From NCBI GenBank assembly GCA_038230275.1, contig JBBRNO010000017.1:12099-76098 (forward strand): a DNA stretch of 64,000 nt, given 5' to 3'. The position numbers and the translations under genes are program-made. Position 1 is the first letter of the stretch. Each line of letters starts with the position of its first letter. This document shows, piece by piece, positions 44,389 through 53,160 of this stretch. The notes beneath the pieces were generated by a model. That model worked only from the letters and a program-made list of their open reading frames with translations. It did not search any database and was not told the DNA's origin. The stretch is from JANXXV01 sp038230275. Its GTDB lineage: Bacteria > Acidobacteriota > Terriglobia > Bryobacterales > Bryobacteraceae.

Positions 44389-45621
44389 ATGGATGCGTCA
44401 AACGCCGGCATTCGCTCTCACTGCTTACGGGTTGCGGGTTGGGCTCATGAGCTTTCGGTGGGATTGAAGCTGACGGCGGAAGAGGAGCGTCTGCTGGAAG
44501 AGGCGGCGCTCCTGCATCATTCGCCGCTGGAAATGCTGGAAGCGGAAACGTTAGATCGGCTGACGAAGGATCTATGGCCGGAACGCCCACAGCGGCAGCC
44601 GCTGGAATCGCGTGGCGCGCCCGCGAAGGTGAGCGCGATTCTTCAAGCGATGCGGCATCCTGGGGGGAGTCTTCAGGCTGACCGGATATCGTCAATGGCA
44701 AAGACCCTGGAGATTGCGAATCTGTTCGACGAACAGCTGGAGATGGCCCAGTTTGAAGGCCATGCGGTACAGGAGGTATTGGAGGCGGCGTCGGCAGACC
44801 CGGTACTGGGGCCGGCGCTTCAAGTATTGCGAATGTCGAATCGCAACGAGCTGCTGGCAATGATTCCGCGCCTGCCAGTGTATCCGGCGGTTGCCGTTAA
44901 AGCGCTGGCGGCGCTGGCAAAACCGGATGTCCGTTTAAGCGAGCTTGAACAGATAAGCCAAACGGACCAAGTGCTGGCCGGACAGCTGCTGCAAGCGGCA
45001 AATTCGACGTTTTTCAGCCCGCGATATCCGTTGAAGACGGTCAAGGCTGCCATTTCCTATGTCGGGCTCGATCACGCCAGGAGTATTTTGTCGACGGCCG
45101 CGCTTCGACCGTTATTTGGCGCTCCCAAGTTAAAGAAGCTGTGGATCCACTCAGTGGAGACGGCGCAGGTGGCGGAGCGAATTGCGGCACTGACATCTAC
45201 GATCAGCCCGCGCGAGGCATTTCTGGCGGGACTGGTACACGATGTGGGCCGGTTGGCGATCAGTCTGCTGCCGTCGCCGGCCAGCGAAGCCTATAACCGT
45301 ATGACTTTGAAAGGGTGTGAAGTAACGGTTGCGGAATTGGTGCTGTTCGGTTTCGATCATTCCGAAGCCGGAGCAGAAGTCTTGCGGATTTGGAAGTTTC
45401 CGCCCGACCTGGTTTTGGCCGTACAGAACCACCACAACCCGGACCGCGTCACCTCAAACCTGGCGGCGTTGCTCTATGTGGCGGAATTCTGGAGCGCGGC
45501 CGATGAGGACTTGCCTTCGAACGCCCTGTTGCAGGGAGCTGTGAAGCAACTGGGGCTGACACCGGAAGCGATTGGAGCGGCGGATCTTTCGCGAGCCGGG
45601 GCGGTCCAGGGACTGCTCTAG
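44389..45621 (+). CDS. HDOD domain signalling protein
   Basis: A 410-residue protein. An N-terminal segment (about 1-60) has an HD-like look (SHCLRVAGWAHELSVGL, LLHHSP). The HDOD domain follows from IPRLPVYPAVAVKALAAL through LLQAANSTFF and SYVGLDHARSIL to the GLVHDVGRLAI and FDHSEAGAEVLRIWKFP segments. HDOD proteins act in signal transduction, often with two-component systems or cyclic di-GMP, without clear catalytic activity. A kinase/regulator pair lies 38 bases downstream, suggesting a common pathway. Confidence 0.88.
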   Translation: MDASNAGIRSHCLRVAGWAHELSVGLKLTAEEERLLEEAALLHHSPLEMLEAETLDRLTKDLWPERPQRQPLESRGAPAKVSAILQAMRHPGGSLQADRISSMAKTLEIANLFDEQLEMAQFEGHAVQEVLEAASADPVLGPALQVLRMSNRNELLAMIPRLPVYPAVAVKALAALAKPDVRLSELEQISQTDQVLAGQLLQAANSTFFSPRYPLKTVKAAISYVGLDHARSILSTAALRPLFGAPKLKKLWIHSVETAQVAERIAALTSTISPREAFLAGLVHDVGRLAISLLPSPASEAYNRMTLKGCEVTVAELVLFGFDHSEAGAEVLRIWKFPPDLVLAVQNHHNPDRVTSNLAALLYVAEFWSAADEDLPSNALLQGAVKQLGLTPEAIGAADLSRAGAVQGLL

Positions 45622-45659
45622 CGCCGCCGTCGCCGAAACATCGTTTACAATAAGCCTCG

Positions 45660-46517
45660 ATGCATATCGAGCAGTGGTTTCGATTGCCGCGCCGGTTGCT
45701 GGCGGAGTATCTTGCCGTCTGCTGCGTGCTGCTGTTGATACTGCCTCGAAACGATTGGGTGCGACCGGCCGCGATGATCGCGGTAGGAGCAGTTTTCGTT
45801 CTGCGGGCGATCCAATCGCAACTTGCGGTTTCCCGCCTTCATACGGATTTTCTCTACGCCCTATCCCACGAGCTGCGCACTCCGCTTACGTCCATGCGGC
45901 AATTGACCGAGGCACTGGCCACCGGCCGCACGCCAAGCGAGGCGCGCCGCCAAACCTACTACGAAGTCTTGCACCGCGAGAGTGAGACGCTGGTTCGGCT
46001 GGTGGAGCGGCTGCTTGACTTCGGGCGCGTGGAGGCAGGCGTACTGGAGTATCGTTTCGAGCTTCTCGATGCAGGTGAAGTCATCGGCCAGGTTGCCGCG
46101 GAATTCCAGCAGAGTGTCGCGGATATGGGCTATGCGATCGAACTGGACAACGAGGCGCCGGGCTGCCGGATCAGAGCCGACCGCGACGCCCTCAGCCGTT
46201 CCCTTTGGAACCTGCTGGACAATGCGGTTAAGCATTCGCCCGATTGCAAGACGGTGTGGATCGGCGCGGCGCGGGAAGGCAGTCGCCTGCTCATTCGTGT
46301 GCGCGATCAGGGTGTGGGCATCGCCAAGCGCGACCAGAAGAGGATCTTCCAGTTCTTCGTGCGGGCACAATCGCCTGCTCCAGTGCAGCCGAAAGGCACC
46401 GGGCTTGGCTTGGCGATTGTCGATATTTTGATTCAGGCCCACGGCGGCAGTGTTTGCGTGGAGAGCGCGCCCGGCCACGGCAGCACGTTTATTATCAGTT
46501 TGCCGGTGCAAAAGTAG
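45660..46517 (+). CDS. Sensor histidine kinase, short membrane type
   Basis: A 285-residue kinase. Two N-terminal membrane helices (about 12-29 and 34-52) have almost no periplasmic loop, so it must sense within the membrane or through a partner. HisKA carries His70 in ALSHELRTPLTS, and the ATPase domain has NLLDNAVKHS, DQGVGI and GTGLGLAI. It is immediately followed by its response regulator (TAG then ATG with no gap) and preceded by the HDOD protein, so it probably phosphorylates the former. Confidence 0.95.
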   Translation: MHIEQWFRLPRRLLAEYLAVCCVLLLILPRNDWVRPAAMIAVGAVFVLRAIQSQLAVSRLHTDFLYALSHELRTPLTSMRQLTEALATGRTPSEARRQTYYEVLHRESETLVRLVERLLDFGRVEAGVLEYRFELLDAGEVIGQVAAEFQQSVADMGYAIELDNEAPGCRIRADRDALSRSLWNLLDNAVKHSPDCKTVWIGAAREGSRLLIRVRDQGVGIAKRDQKRIFQFFVRAQSPAPVQPKGTGLGLAIVDILIQAHGGSVCVESAPGHGSTFIISLPVQK

Positions 46518-47195
46518 ATGCCGCGCATTCTGGTGATCGAAGACGATCCGGCCATCGCCCTGGGCCTGGAAGACGACCTGCGCCTGGAAGGGTACGAAGT
46601 GGAAGTGGCGACTGACGGCCGGACCGGAAGCCGGCGCGCCCGCGAGGAAGCGTTCGACCTGATTCTGCTGGACGTCATGCTACCGCAAAAGGATGGTTTC
46701 GAGGTCTGCCGGGAGATTCGGCGCGCCGGGTTGAAGACTCCGATTCTGCTGCTGACGGCCCGCGGCGAGGAGACGGAAAAACTGCTCGGCTTCGAATTGG
46801 GGGCCGACGATTACGTCACCAAGCCGTTTAGTCCGCGTGAGGTGAGGGCGCGCATCAAGGCGTTGCTGCGCAGGGCCGCGGGAGGCGGCGAACAGGAAAT
46901 TTATCGCTTTGGCGACGCCGAGGTGGATTTGCCCCGATGCGAACTGCGCCGGGCCGGGCGCGTGGTGGAATTAACGGCGACTGAGTTTCAACTGCTGAGC
47001 TTCTTCGTGCGGAAGAAAGGCCGCACGCTAAGCCGCGAACAGCTGTTGAACGAAGTCTGGGGGCCCGACGTCCATACAACCGACCGCGTGATCGACACCC
47101 ATATCGTCAACCTGCGTAAGAAGATTGAGCCGCATCCCGAAAGACCGGAGTACTTGGTCAGCGTCCGCGCCATTGGTTACCGCTTTGACGGATAG
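46518..47195 (+). CDS. OmpR-family response regulator
   Basis: A 225-residue regulator. The receiver has the acidic pair in VIEDD, phospho-Asp52 in ILLDVMLP, the Thr of LLLTARG and Lys of VTKPFSP. The winged-helix DNA-binding domain covers about 125-225 (ELTATEFQLLSFFVRKKGRTLSREQLLNEVWG, then DTHIVNLRKKIE). It forms a pair with the kinase just upstream. Targets are unknown; the downstream Aas/MFS genes, separated by 74 bases, are candidates only by position. Confidence 0.96.
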   Translation: MPRILVIEDDPAIALGLEDDLRLEGYEVEVATDGRTGSRRAREEAFDLILLDVMLPQKDGFEVCREIRRAGLKTPILLLTARGEETEKLLGFELGADDYVTKPFSPREVRARIKALLRRAAGGGEQEIYRFGDAEVDLPRCELRRAGRVVELTATEFQLLSFFVRKKGRTLSREQLLNEVWGPDVHTTDRVIDTHIVNLRKKIEPHPERPEYLVSVRAIGYRFDG

Positions 47196-47269
47196 GCGCA
47201 CGAATCTCACGCAATCCTGACAGTTCGCATATCAAACTCTAACGGCCGCGTTGTAGTCTGGTTAAACGA

Positions 47270-49420
47270 ATGGTTGCATTGATCGTAAGAATTCTACTCC
47301 GGATGCTATTTAGGGTCACCGTCCGAGGCGAGTTGCCGAAGCCGGAGAAGCTGTTGATTGTGGCCAATCACACTTCGTTTCTGGACGGTATTCTGCTAGG
47401 CGCATTTCTGCCTATCGAACCTACCTGGCTGGTGAACACCACCATCGCCAAACTCTGGTATTTCAAGCTGGGCCTGCAATTCCTGCCGCACCTGGTGGTG
47501 GATCCTTCCAGCCCGCTTGCCATGAAGGCAGTGATCGGATTGCTGGACGCAGGCAAGCCGGTGGTGATCTTTCCCGAAGGCCGCATTACGGTGACCGGCA
47601 CGCTGATGAAGATCTACGACGGTCCTGCGTTCGTGGCCGCCAGGACGGGCGCCGCCGTAGTGCCCGTGCATATGGAAGGCGCAGTCTACAGTTACGCCAG
47701 CCGTATGTCGGGCGACTTCCCGAAGCAGTTGTTTCCTCGGGTTACGTTGACCATTCACGCGGCGACCTCCATTGCGATGCCGGAGGCGAAGACCGCCAAG
47801 CTGCGGAGGCGGATGGCCAGCGAGCAGATGCGCAAGATCATGGAACGCGCGGCATTCGATTCGCGAAAGGAGTCCAGTCTGTTCGCGGCGTTCCTTGACG
47901 CGATGGCTTTGTTCGGTAAAAAGCGCGAAGTGTTGGAAGACATCCGTCTGACCCCCGATACCTACGCAACATTGCTGAAAGGCGCTATGGCGTTGGGTCG
48001 AATCGTCTGCAAGCACACCGCCGAGCGCGAGATAACGGGCGTGCTTATGCCCAATGTCGGCACCACCGTTTCGCTGCTGTTCGGAATGTTCGCCATGCGC
48101 CGCACGCCGGCGATGCTGAATTATTCCTCCGGCCAGGACGGGATGCAGAGCGCGTGCGAGGTAGCGAAGATCCAGACGATTTTCGCGTCGCGTGCCTTTG
48201 TCGAGAAGGCCAAGCTGACAAACGCGGTGGCCGGCTTACGCGGAGTGAAGGTGCTGTACCTGGAAGACCAGCGCGCCGGCTTCACACTTGGCGACAAGCT
48301 GTGGCTGATGCTCTGGGCCATTCGTTTTCCCAGGTCCGTGATGAAACAGGTGGACCCGCATGAGGCGGCGGTGGTGTTGTTCACATCCGGGTCCGAGGGC
48401 AAACCCAAGGGCGTGGTGTTGAGCCATGCGTCGATTTTGGCGAATGTGGCACAGGCTGCGGCGATGATTGAATTTTCGTCGAAAGACAAATTCATGAGTG
48501 CCCTGCCGCTGTTCCACTCCTTCGGATTGACGGCGGGCATCGTGCTGCCGCTGCTGCATGGGTGCCGCGTGTTTCTCTATCCGTCTCCGTTGCACTACCG
48601 CGTAATTCCGGAGCTGATTTACGACCGCGACTGCACGGTAATGTTTGGCACGAATACGTTTCTGGCGAACTACGCCAAGTTTGCACACCCTTACGACTTC
48701 TACCGCTTGAAACATCTGGTAGTTGGCGCTGAGAAGCTGACGGAGGAGGTTCGCCGGCTTTGCATGGACAAGTTTGGCGTGCGTCCGATGGAGGGCTACG
48801 GCGCCACCGAATGTTCCCCCGTGATTGCGCTGAACACGCCGATGGCGAACAAGAGCGGCAGTGTGGGCCAGTTGATGCCCGGCATAGAGCACCGGCTGGA
48901 AAAGGTGGACGGAGTGGAGACTGGCGGAACGCTGCACGTGAAGGGCGCGAACGTGATGCTGGGCTATTTGAAAGTGGATCAACCCGGTGTAATCCAGCCG
49001 CCGTCGTCTACCTATGGCGAAGGCTGGTACAACACGGGCGACATCGTCTCTATCGACGAAGCGGGCTATGTGACGATTCAAGGCCGCATGCGGCGCTTCG
49101 CCAAGATCGCCGGCGAGATGGTTTCACTGGAAGTAGTGGAGAAGATCGCAACCCGGGCGCAACCCAAGTTCGAACACGCCTCCACTGCGCTAAAAGACGC
49201 ACAGCGCGGGGAGATGATCGTGTTGCTGACGCAAGACAAGGAACTGCGCCGGGAGCAGTTGCAAGCCGCTGCCCGCGAGTTGGGCGCACCGGAATTTGCA
49301 GTGCCCAGGCGCATCCTCTACATCGATAAACTGCCGGTGCTGGGAAACGGAAAAAGGGACTACGTGACGATTGGCAAGCTGGCGGAGCAGATGACACAGA
49401 CGACTGTGGAGAAAAACTAA
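47270..49420 (+). CDS. aas: Bifunctional acyltransferase / acyl-ACP (acyl-CoA) ligase, Aas-like
   Basis: A 716-residue fusion. The N-terminal PlsC-type acyltransferase domain has the catalytic His34 and Asp39 in NHTSFLD and the FPEGR motif (101-105). The C-terminal adenylation domain carries FTSGSEGKPKGVVLSHAS, GYGATECSP and NTGDIVS. In Escherichia coli Aas re-acylates lysophospholipids, mainly lysophosphatidylethanolamine, using fatty acid activated on ACP. The gene directly abuts the next transporter gene, an arrangement that recalls aas with lplT. Confidence 0.93.
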   Translation: MVALIVRILLRMLFRVTVRGELPKPEKLLIVANHTSFLDGILLGAFLPIEPTWLVNTTIAKLWYFKLGLQFLPHLVVDPSSPLAMKAVIGLLDAGKPVVIFPEGRITVTGTLMKIYDGPAFVAARTGAAVVPVHMEGAVYSYASRMSGDFPKQLFPRVTLTIHAATSIAMPEAKTAKLRRRMASEQMRKIMERAAFDSRKESSLFAAFLDAMALFGKKREVLEDIRLTPDTYATLLKGAMALGRIVCKHTAEREITGVLMPNVGTTVSLLFGMFAMRRTPAMLNYSSGQDGMQSACEVAKIQTIFASRAFVEKAKLTNAVAGLRGVKVLYLEDQRAGFTLGDKLWLMLWAIRFPRSVMKQVDPHEAAVVLFTSGSEGKPKGVVLSHASILANVAQAAAMIEFSSKDKFMSALPLFHSFGLTAGIVLPLLHGCRVFLYPSPLHYRVIPELIYDRDCTVMFGTNTFLANYAKFAHPYDFYRLKHLVVGAEKLTEEVRRLCMDKFGVRPMEGYGATECSPVIALNTPMANKSGSVGQLMPGIEHRLEKVDGVETGGTLHVKGANVMLGYLKVDQPGVIQPPSSTYGEGWYNTGDIVSIDEAGYVTIQGRMRRFAKIAGEMVSLEVVEKIATRAQPKFEHASTALKDAQRGEMIVLLTQDKELRREQLQAAARELGAPEFAVPRRILYIDKLPVLGNGKRDYVTIGKLAEQMTQTTVEKN

Positions 49421-50761
49421 ATGGCGGCGCATCCGATTGAGATGGTCCCGATGCAGTACAGCAAGCGCGAGCAGCGCGGCTGGTATTTCTACGATTGGGC
49501 GAACTCGGCGTTCTCTACCACTGTGGTCACGTTGTTTCTTGGACCTTATCTGACGGCACTGGCGAAGGCGGGGGCGAACGCACAGGGGAACATCCTGCCG
49601 TTGGGAATCGAAGTGGATTACCGTTCGTTCTGGGGCTACATGGTGGCCCTCTCGGTATTCACGCAGGTGCTCTTTTTGCCGGTGCTGGGGGCGATTGCGG
49701 ACTATAGCAGCAACAAGAAACGCCTGCTGGCTATTTTCGCTTACGCCGGCGCGTTTGCCACCATTGGAATGTTCTGGCTGCAAGGCGACAACTACATGCT
49801 GGGCGCGGGGCTGTTCCTGTTTGCGAACCTGACATTCGGCGCTTCGGTGGTGGTCTACAATTCGTTTCTTCCGGACATCGCGCCGCCGGAAAAGCGCGAC
49901 ACGGTCTCATCCACCGGCTGGGGAATCGGGTATCTGGGCGGCGGCCTGCTGCTGGCTTTGAACCTGCTGCTCTACATGAAGAAGGATATGTTCGGCATCT
50001 CAGAGGAGATGGCCGTGCGCATCAGCCTGTGCTCGGCTGGAGTGTGGTGGGCGGTATTCACCATCGTACCGTTGCTGACGCTGCGAAACCGCCCATCGAT
50101 GCACGTCCCTACCCCTGGCGAGAATCAATTGATGTCGGGATTCAAGCAACTGGGCCGGACGCTGAAAGACATGGTGCACTATCCGCAGACGCTCACGTTT
50201 CTGGTGGCGTATCTGATTTACAACGACGCGATTCAGACGGTGATCACGCTGTCTTCGCAATTCGGGAACGACGAATTGAAGATTCCGCTGGAGAGCCTGA
50301 CGCTGGCGATTCTGATGGTGCAGTTCGTCGGCTTCGGCGGCGCGATTCTGTTCAACTACATTGCGAAGGCGATTGGCGCGAAACACGCGGTGATGCTGGC
50401 GCTGGTGATCTGGACCGGCGTCTTGCTTGCCATTTACTTTTCGGTGAAGACCACGCCGCAGTTCTTTGTGATGGCCGCGGTGGTTGGCGTGGTGATGGGC
50501 GGCAGCCAGGCGCTGAGCCGGTCGCTCTATTCGCAGATGATTCCGAAGGGCCGCGAGGGCGAATACTTCAGCCTGTACGAAATCAGCGACAAGGGCACCA
50601 GTTGGCTTTGCCCGCTGCTGTTCGGGCTGGCGCTGCAATATACCAAGAGCTACCGGCTGGCGATTCTGTCACTGATTTTCTTCTTCATTCTGGGATTGAT
50701 TATATTGTCGAGGGTGGATGTGAAGCGGGCGGCGATTGAGTCTGGGAACGAGGCCGCGTAG
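49421..50761 (+). CDS. MFS transporter, UMF1/Atg22-like
   Basis: A 446-residue inner-membrane protein with about twelve helices. REQRGWYFYDWANSAFSTTVVTLFLGPYL is the distinctive N-terminal block of the UMF1/Atg22-type family, and the second half begins near FKQLGRTLKDMVHYPQTLTF. The ATG follows the Aas stop codon with no gap, so translation is coupled. Members are often annotated only as MFS transporters. Given the aas neighbour, lysophospholipid flipping, as done by LplT, is the leading hypothesis but not proven. Confidence 0.9.
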   Translation: MAAHPIEMVPMQYSKREQRGWYFYDWANSAFSTTVVTLFLGPYLTALAKAGANAQGNILPLGIEVDYRSFWGYMVALSVFTQVLFLPVLGAIADYSSNKKRLLAIFAYAGAFATIGMFWLQGDNYMLGAGLFLFANLTFGASVVVYNSFLPDIAPPEKRDTVSSTGWGIGYLGGGLLLALNLLLYMKKDMFGISEEMAVRISLCSAGVWWAVFTIVPLLTLRNRPSMHVPTPGENQLMSGFKQLGRTLKDMVHYPQTLTFLVAYLIYNDAIQTVITLSSQFGNDELKIPLESLTLAILMVQFVGFGGAILFNYIAKAIGAKHAVMLALVIWTGVLLAIYFSVKTTPQFFVMAAVVGVVMGGSQALSRSLYSQMIPKGREGEYFSLYEISDKGTSWLCPLLFGLALQYTKSYRLAILSLIFFFILGLIILSRVDVKRAAIESGNEAA

Positions 50762-50844
50762 CAATCCCAGGTTGCTGCGATGAGCACCAAAGCGTGTAAA
50801 TGAGATTCAGACGGCAATGAGAGTGCTCGAAGGCGACAGAACAC

Positions 50845-51519
50845 ATGGGGAACAACATCGGATTTGATGATCTCGGTTATCACGATTCGGCGGTTGTGGC
50901 CTTTGAACAACGCGCAGATCTGATTCATCTTGAGCTTGAGGATGCGGAGCGTAAGAATAGCGAGTTGCTCGCAGTCTCAATGAATTTCGCAAGTGTTCAT
51001 TCGGTCAGGATAGATGGTGTGCCGTGCACTTCCATCACGATGGAGGCCGAGCACGCGGAGGTTAGACACCTGACGCGCGACAAGGGAACATTTGCCTTCT
51101 TGATTGAATGGAAAAATTTTGGTGAGCATACGGCGTGGATGAGAGGGTATCGATTTGTTTCTCCTTCTGTAGTCGACGAGGTGACATCGCTGCCATTACA
51201 AGACATAGACTTTTGCGGAGCGGAGTTGGTGAGTATTAAAAAGGGTAGCGGTTCAGTCCACTTCAGAATTGATCATGCTCTCGTCGACGGGCGTGGGCGG
51301 TTGGTTTCCGTGGATTTTCATCATATTCTTTCACTTAAAATCGATAGCCAACCTTCAAGTCTGGGGGAAGCCGACGAGGTGATTGGAAAGATTTCCAAAA
51401 TCGCAGCTGAAAATGCAGGAACTATTCTTACGATCCAATCTGCGAATGATCTGGCGAACAAACCTACAAACCGAGAGTACAGGATTGAGTGTGATTGGTG
51501 TCAAGTCCAGTTAATCTGA
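50845..51519 (+). CDS. Hypothetical protein
   Basis: A 224-residue protein I do not recognise. It is soluble, mixed alpha/beta by appearance, with no signal or membrane segment, and ends in the CDWCQVQLI pair of cysteines. Stretches such as VVAFEQRADLIHLELEDAERKN and FAFLIEWKNFGEHTAWMRGYRF look like genuine protein. GC content is lower than in neighbouring genes, suggesting transfer. The ATG has a weak upstream GAAGG. No functional link to neighbours can be seen. Confidence 0.6.
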   Translation: MGNNIGFDDLGYHDSAVVAFEQRADLIHLELEDAERKNSELLAVSMNFASVHSVRIDGVPCTSITMEAEHAEVRHLTRDKGTFAFLIEWKNFGEHTAWMRGYRFVSPSVVDEVTSLPLQDIDFCGAELVSIKKGSGSVHFRIDHALVDGRGRLVSVDFHHILSLKIDSQPSSLGEADEVIGKISKIAAENAGTILTIQSANDLANKPTNREYRIECDWCQVQLI

Positions 51520-51688
51520 TATCACAAAAGCCCGAGAATTACACGATCGGCATCGATCACGGAGACGCGTTGCTGATTCGGAATGGGGGCGGACCGAAGC
51601 GTGTCACCAACACCTTCCTTTGGTTCCAAGCTCTGCCGAACCGGCACAAGCCGGAGCCGGTGGGTAGGTTGTTGGTCATGTGATTCCG

Positions 51689-52693
51689 CTAATCCGTCCG
51701 CAGCATGCCACTGGCATTGCGCTTTGGCACCGATCCCACCGGAATCTTTTTCACCACTTTCATGGTCTGGATGTCCACCACTACCGTGGCATCGTCTCCC
51801 GCGACGGCAACATACAAGGCCTTCCCATTTGGCGGGATGGTGAGCCACTCCGGATGCAGCCCGACTGGAATCACTTTGAGTAGTTTGTAATCCGGCAGCG
51901 AGTAGGCAACCACGCAGTCGTAATACTTGCTGGTGGCCCACAGCATTTTTTGGTCGGGCGTGATGGCCAACCCATGCGATGGCGATCCTTGCAGACCTTC
52001 GGTCTCCTTCTCCTGGCCAACGGGGTCTGGCAGCGTGATGCGCTGAATCTCCTTCCGCGCCGCGAAATCCACCACTGCAAATCCGTGAAAGCCCGAAAGC
52101 TGCACGATAATGTCTTTCGTTGATCCGTCCGGATTGCGCGTGAAGGCCATCGGGCGGATGCCTGCGCTCATCGCAAGCTTCCAGGAAACTGTATCGGTCG
52201 CGGTATCAATCACGTTGATCGTGCTTGCGGCAATCGATCCGGCCACCGCGAACTTTCCGTCCGGGGTCACATAAACATTGTGGATTTCGCCCGTCACCGG
52301 AATGCTTTTTACTTTGGTAAGCGACGCGGTATCGATGACATCCACTCCACCGGGGGCCTGCCTGATGCCAACGTAGACGCGCGAGCCGTCCTTGGCCACA
52401 TCCAGGTTATTGGGGCGGCCGCTCAGCGGGATTCGCTTCACCACTTTGAGGGTCTTCGCATCGACAACGTCCAGCGTGCTGAGCGCTTCATCGGTAATGT
52501 AGACGCGGCGTCCATCGGGCGCTACTACGATTCCGTGCGGCGCCTCAATGCCACCAATGGCTGCGACCACTTTGTGAGTGACGGGGTCGATCAGGTCGAC
52601 GCTGTCGCCGGCGGAGTTCGTTTGAAAAACGCGGACCGCGCCCGCGGCCAGCGATGTCAGCAGGAGCGATATCACCACCACCTTGCGCTTCAT
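51689..52693 (-). CDS. YVTN-type beta-propeller protein, secreted
   Basis: A 334-residue precursor with signal peptide MKRKVVVISLLLTSLAAGAVRVF and about seven propeller repeats of the type VVAPDGRRVYITDEALSTLDVVD and VYVTPDGKFAVAGS. Such 40-residue YVTN repeats form scaffolds or ligand-binding propellers in the periplasm or at the cell surface. GGGAGG lies before the ATG at 52693; an upstream in-frame start at 52744 is rejected. It overlaps the preceding monohaem protein gene by 4 bp (ATGA), so the two form a coupled pair. Confidence 0.9.
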   Translation of the reverse strand: MKRKVVVISLLLTSLAAGAVRVFQTNSAGDSVDLIDPVTHKVVAAIGGIEAPHGIVVAPDGRRVYITDEALSTLDVVDAKTLKVVKRIPLSGRPNNLDVAKDGSRVYVGIRQAPGGVDVIDTASLTKVKSIPVTGEIHNVYVTPDGKFAVAGSIAASTINVIDTATDTVSWKLAMSAGIRPMAFTRNPDGSTKDIIVQLSGFHGFAVVDFAARKEIQRITLPDPVGQEKETEGLQGSPSHGLAITPDQKMLWATSKYYDCVVAYSLPDYKLLKVIPVGLHPEWLTIPPNGKALYVAVAGDDATVVVDIQTMKVVKKIPVGSVPKRNASGMLRTD

Positions 52694-53124
52694 TTGGAAC
52701 CTCCCACGGTTTCGCCGCGCACCCAGGCGGCCAAAATCTTCCATTCCGGATCGCTCTTTGAGTTCCAGTGTCTACCCCCGGCATGGAAGCGGTCTCCGCC
52801 GGCTTCCATGGCTAGTGGATGAAGCAGCAGCCGGCTCTTGTCGGGCGCGCCCGGCACCACAAACAGCTTCCACATGGCGAACTGTTTGCGCGACTGCTCT
52901 TCGTTCCAGTTCGCCGCTCCTTCGGGCAGCGGTTCTAAACCTGGACTCCCGTGGTCATGACACGTAATGCAGCGCGCGTGCCCGGGGCGTTTTTTGAGGA
53001 AGATGGGCTGGACGTTCTCTTTGAAATAGGCGTAGTCCAGAGTAGTCTTTGAACCAGGATGTTGAGCGGCCAGCGCTGCGATGGTTACGATCGACAGAAT
53101 CGCAGGGTTCAGGAACGAGAACAT
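52690..53124 (-). CDS. Small secreted monohaem c-type protein
   Basis: A 144-residue protein with an N-terminal hydrophobic signal (FSFLNPAILSIVTIAALAA) and one haem-binding motif CITCH (about residues 52-56). It resembles the short Planctomycete/Acidobacteria cytochrome segments often attached to larger proteins (VQPIFLKKRPGHARCITCH). The distal haem ligand is not evident, though Met and His residues later in the protein could serve. It overlaps the beta-propeller gene by 4 bp and probably works with it in the periplasm; electron transfer is inferred from the motif only. Confidence 0.78.
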   Translation of the reverse strand: MFSFLNPAILSIVTIAALAAQHPGSKTTLDYAYFKENVQPIFLKKRPGHARCITCHDHGSPGLEPLPEGAANWNEEQSRKQFAMWKLFVVPGAPDKSRLLLHPLAMEAGGDRFHAGGRHWNSKSDPEWKILAAWVRGETVGGSK

Positions 53125-53142
53125 GGGAGGGACTCCTTTGCG

Positions 53143-53159
53143 AGGGTATTATATACCCT
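53143..53159 (-). promoter_or_regulatory. Inverted repeat with embedded TATAAT
   Basis: The arms AGGGTAT and ATACCCT (7 bp each, 3-base spacer) sit between the AsmA-like gene and the monohaem gene. Read on the - strand the centre contains TATAAT, about 25 bases before the monohaem ATG, so an internal promoter overlapped by an operator is possible; no good -35 is seen. Confidence 0.35.
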
Positions 53160-53160
53160 G

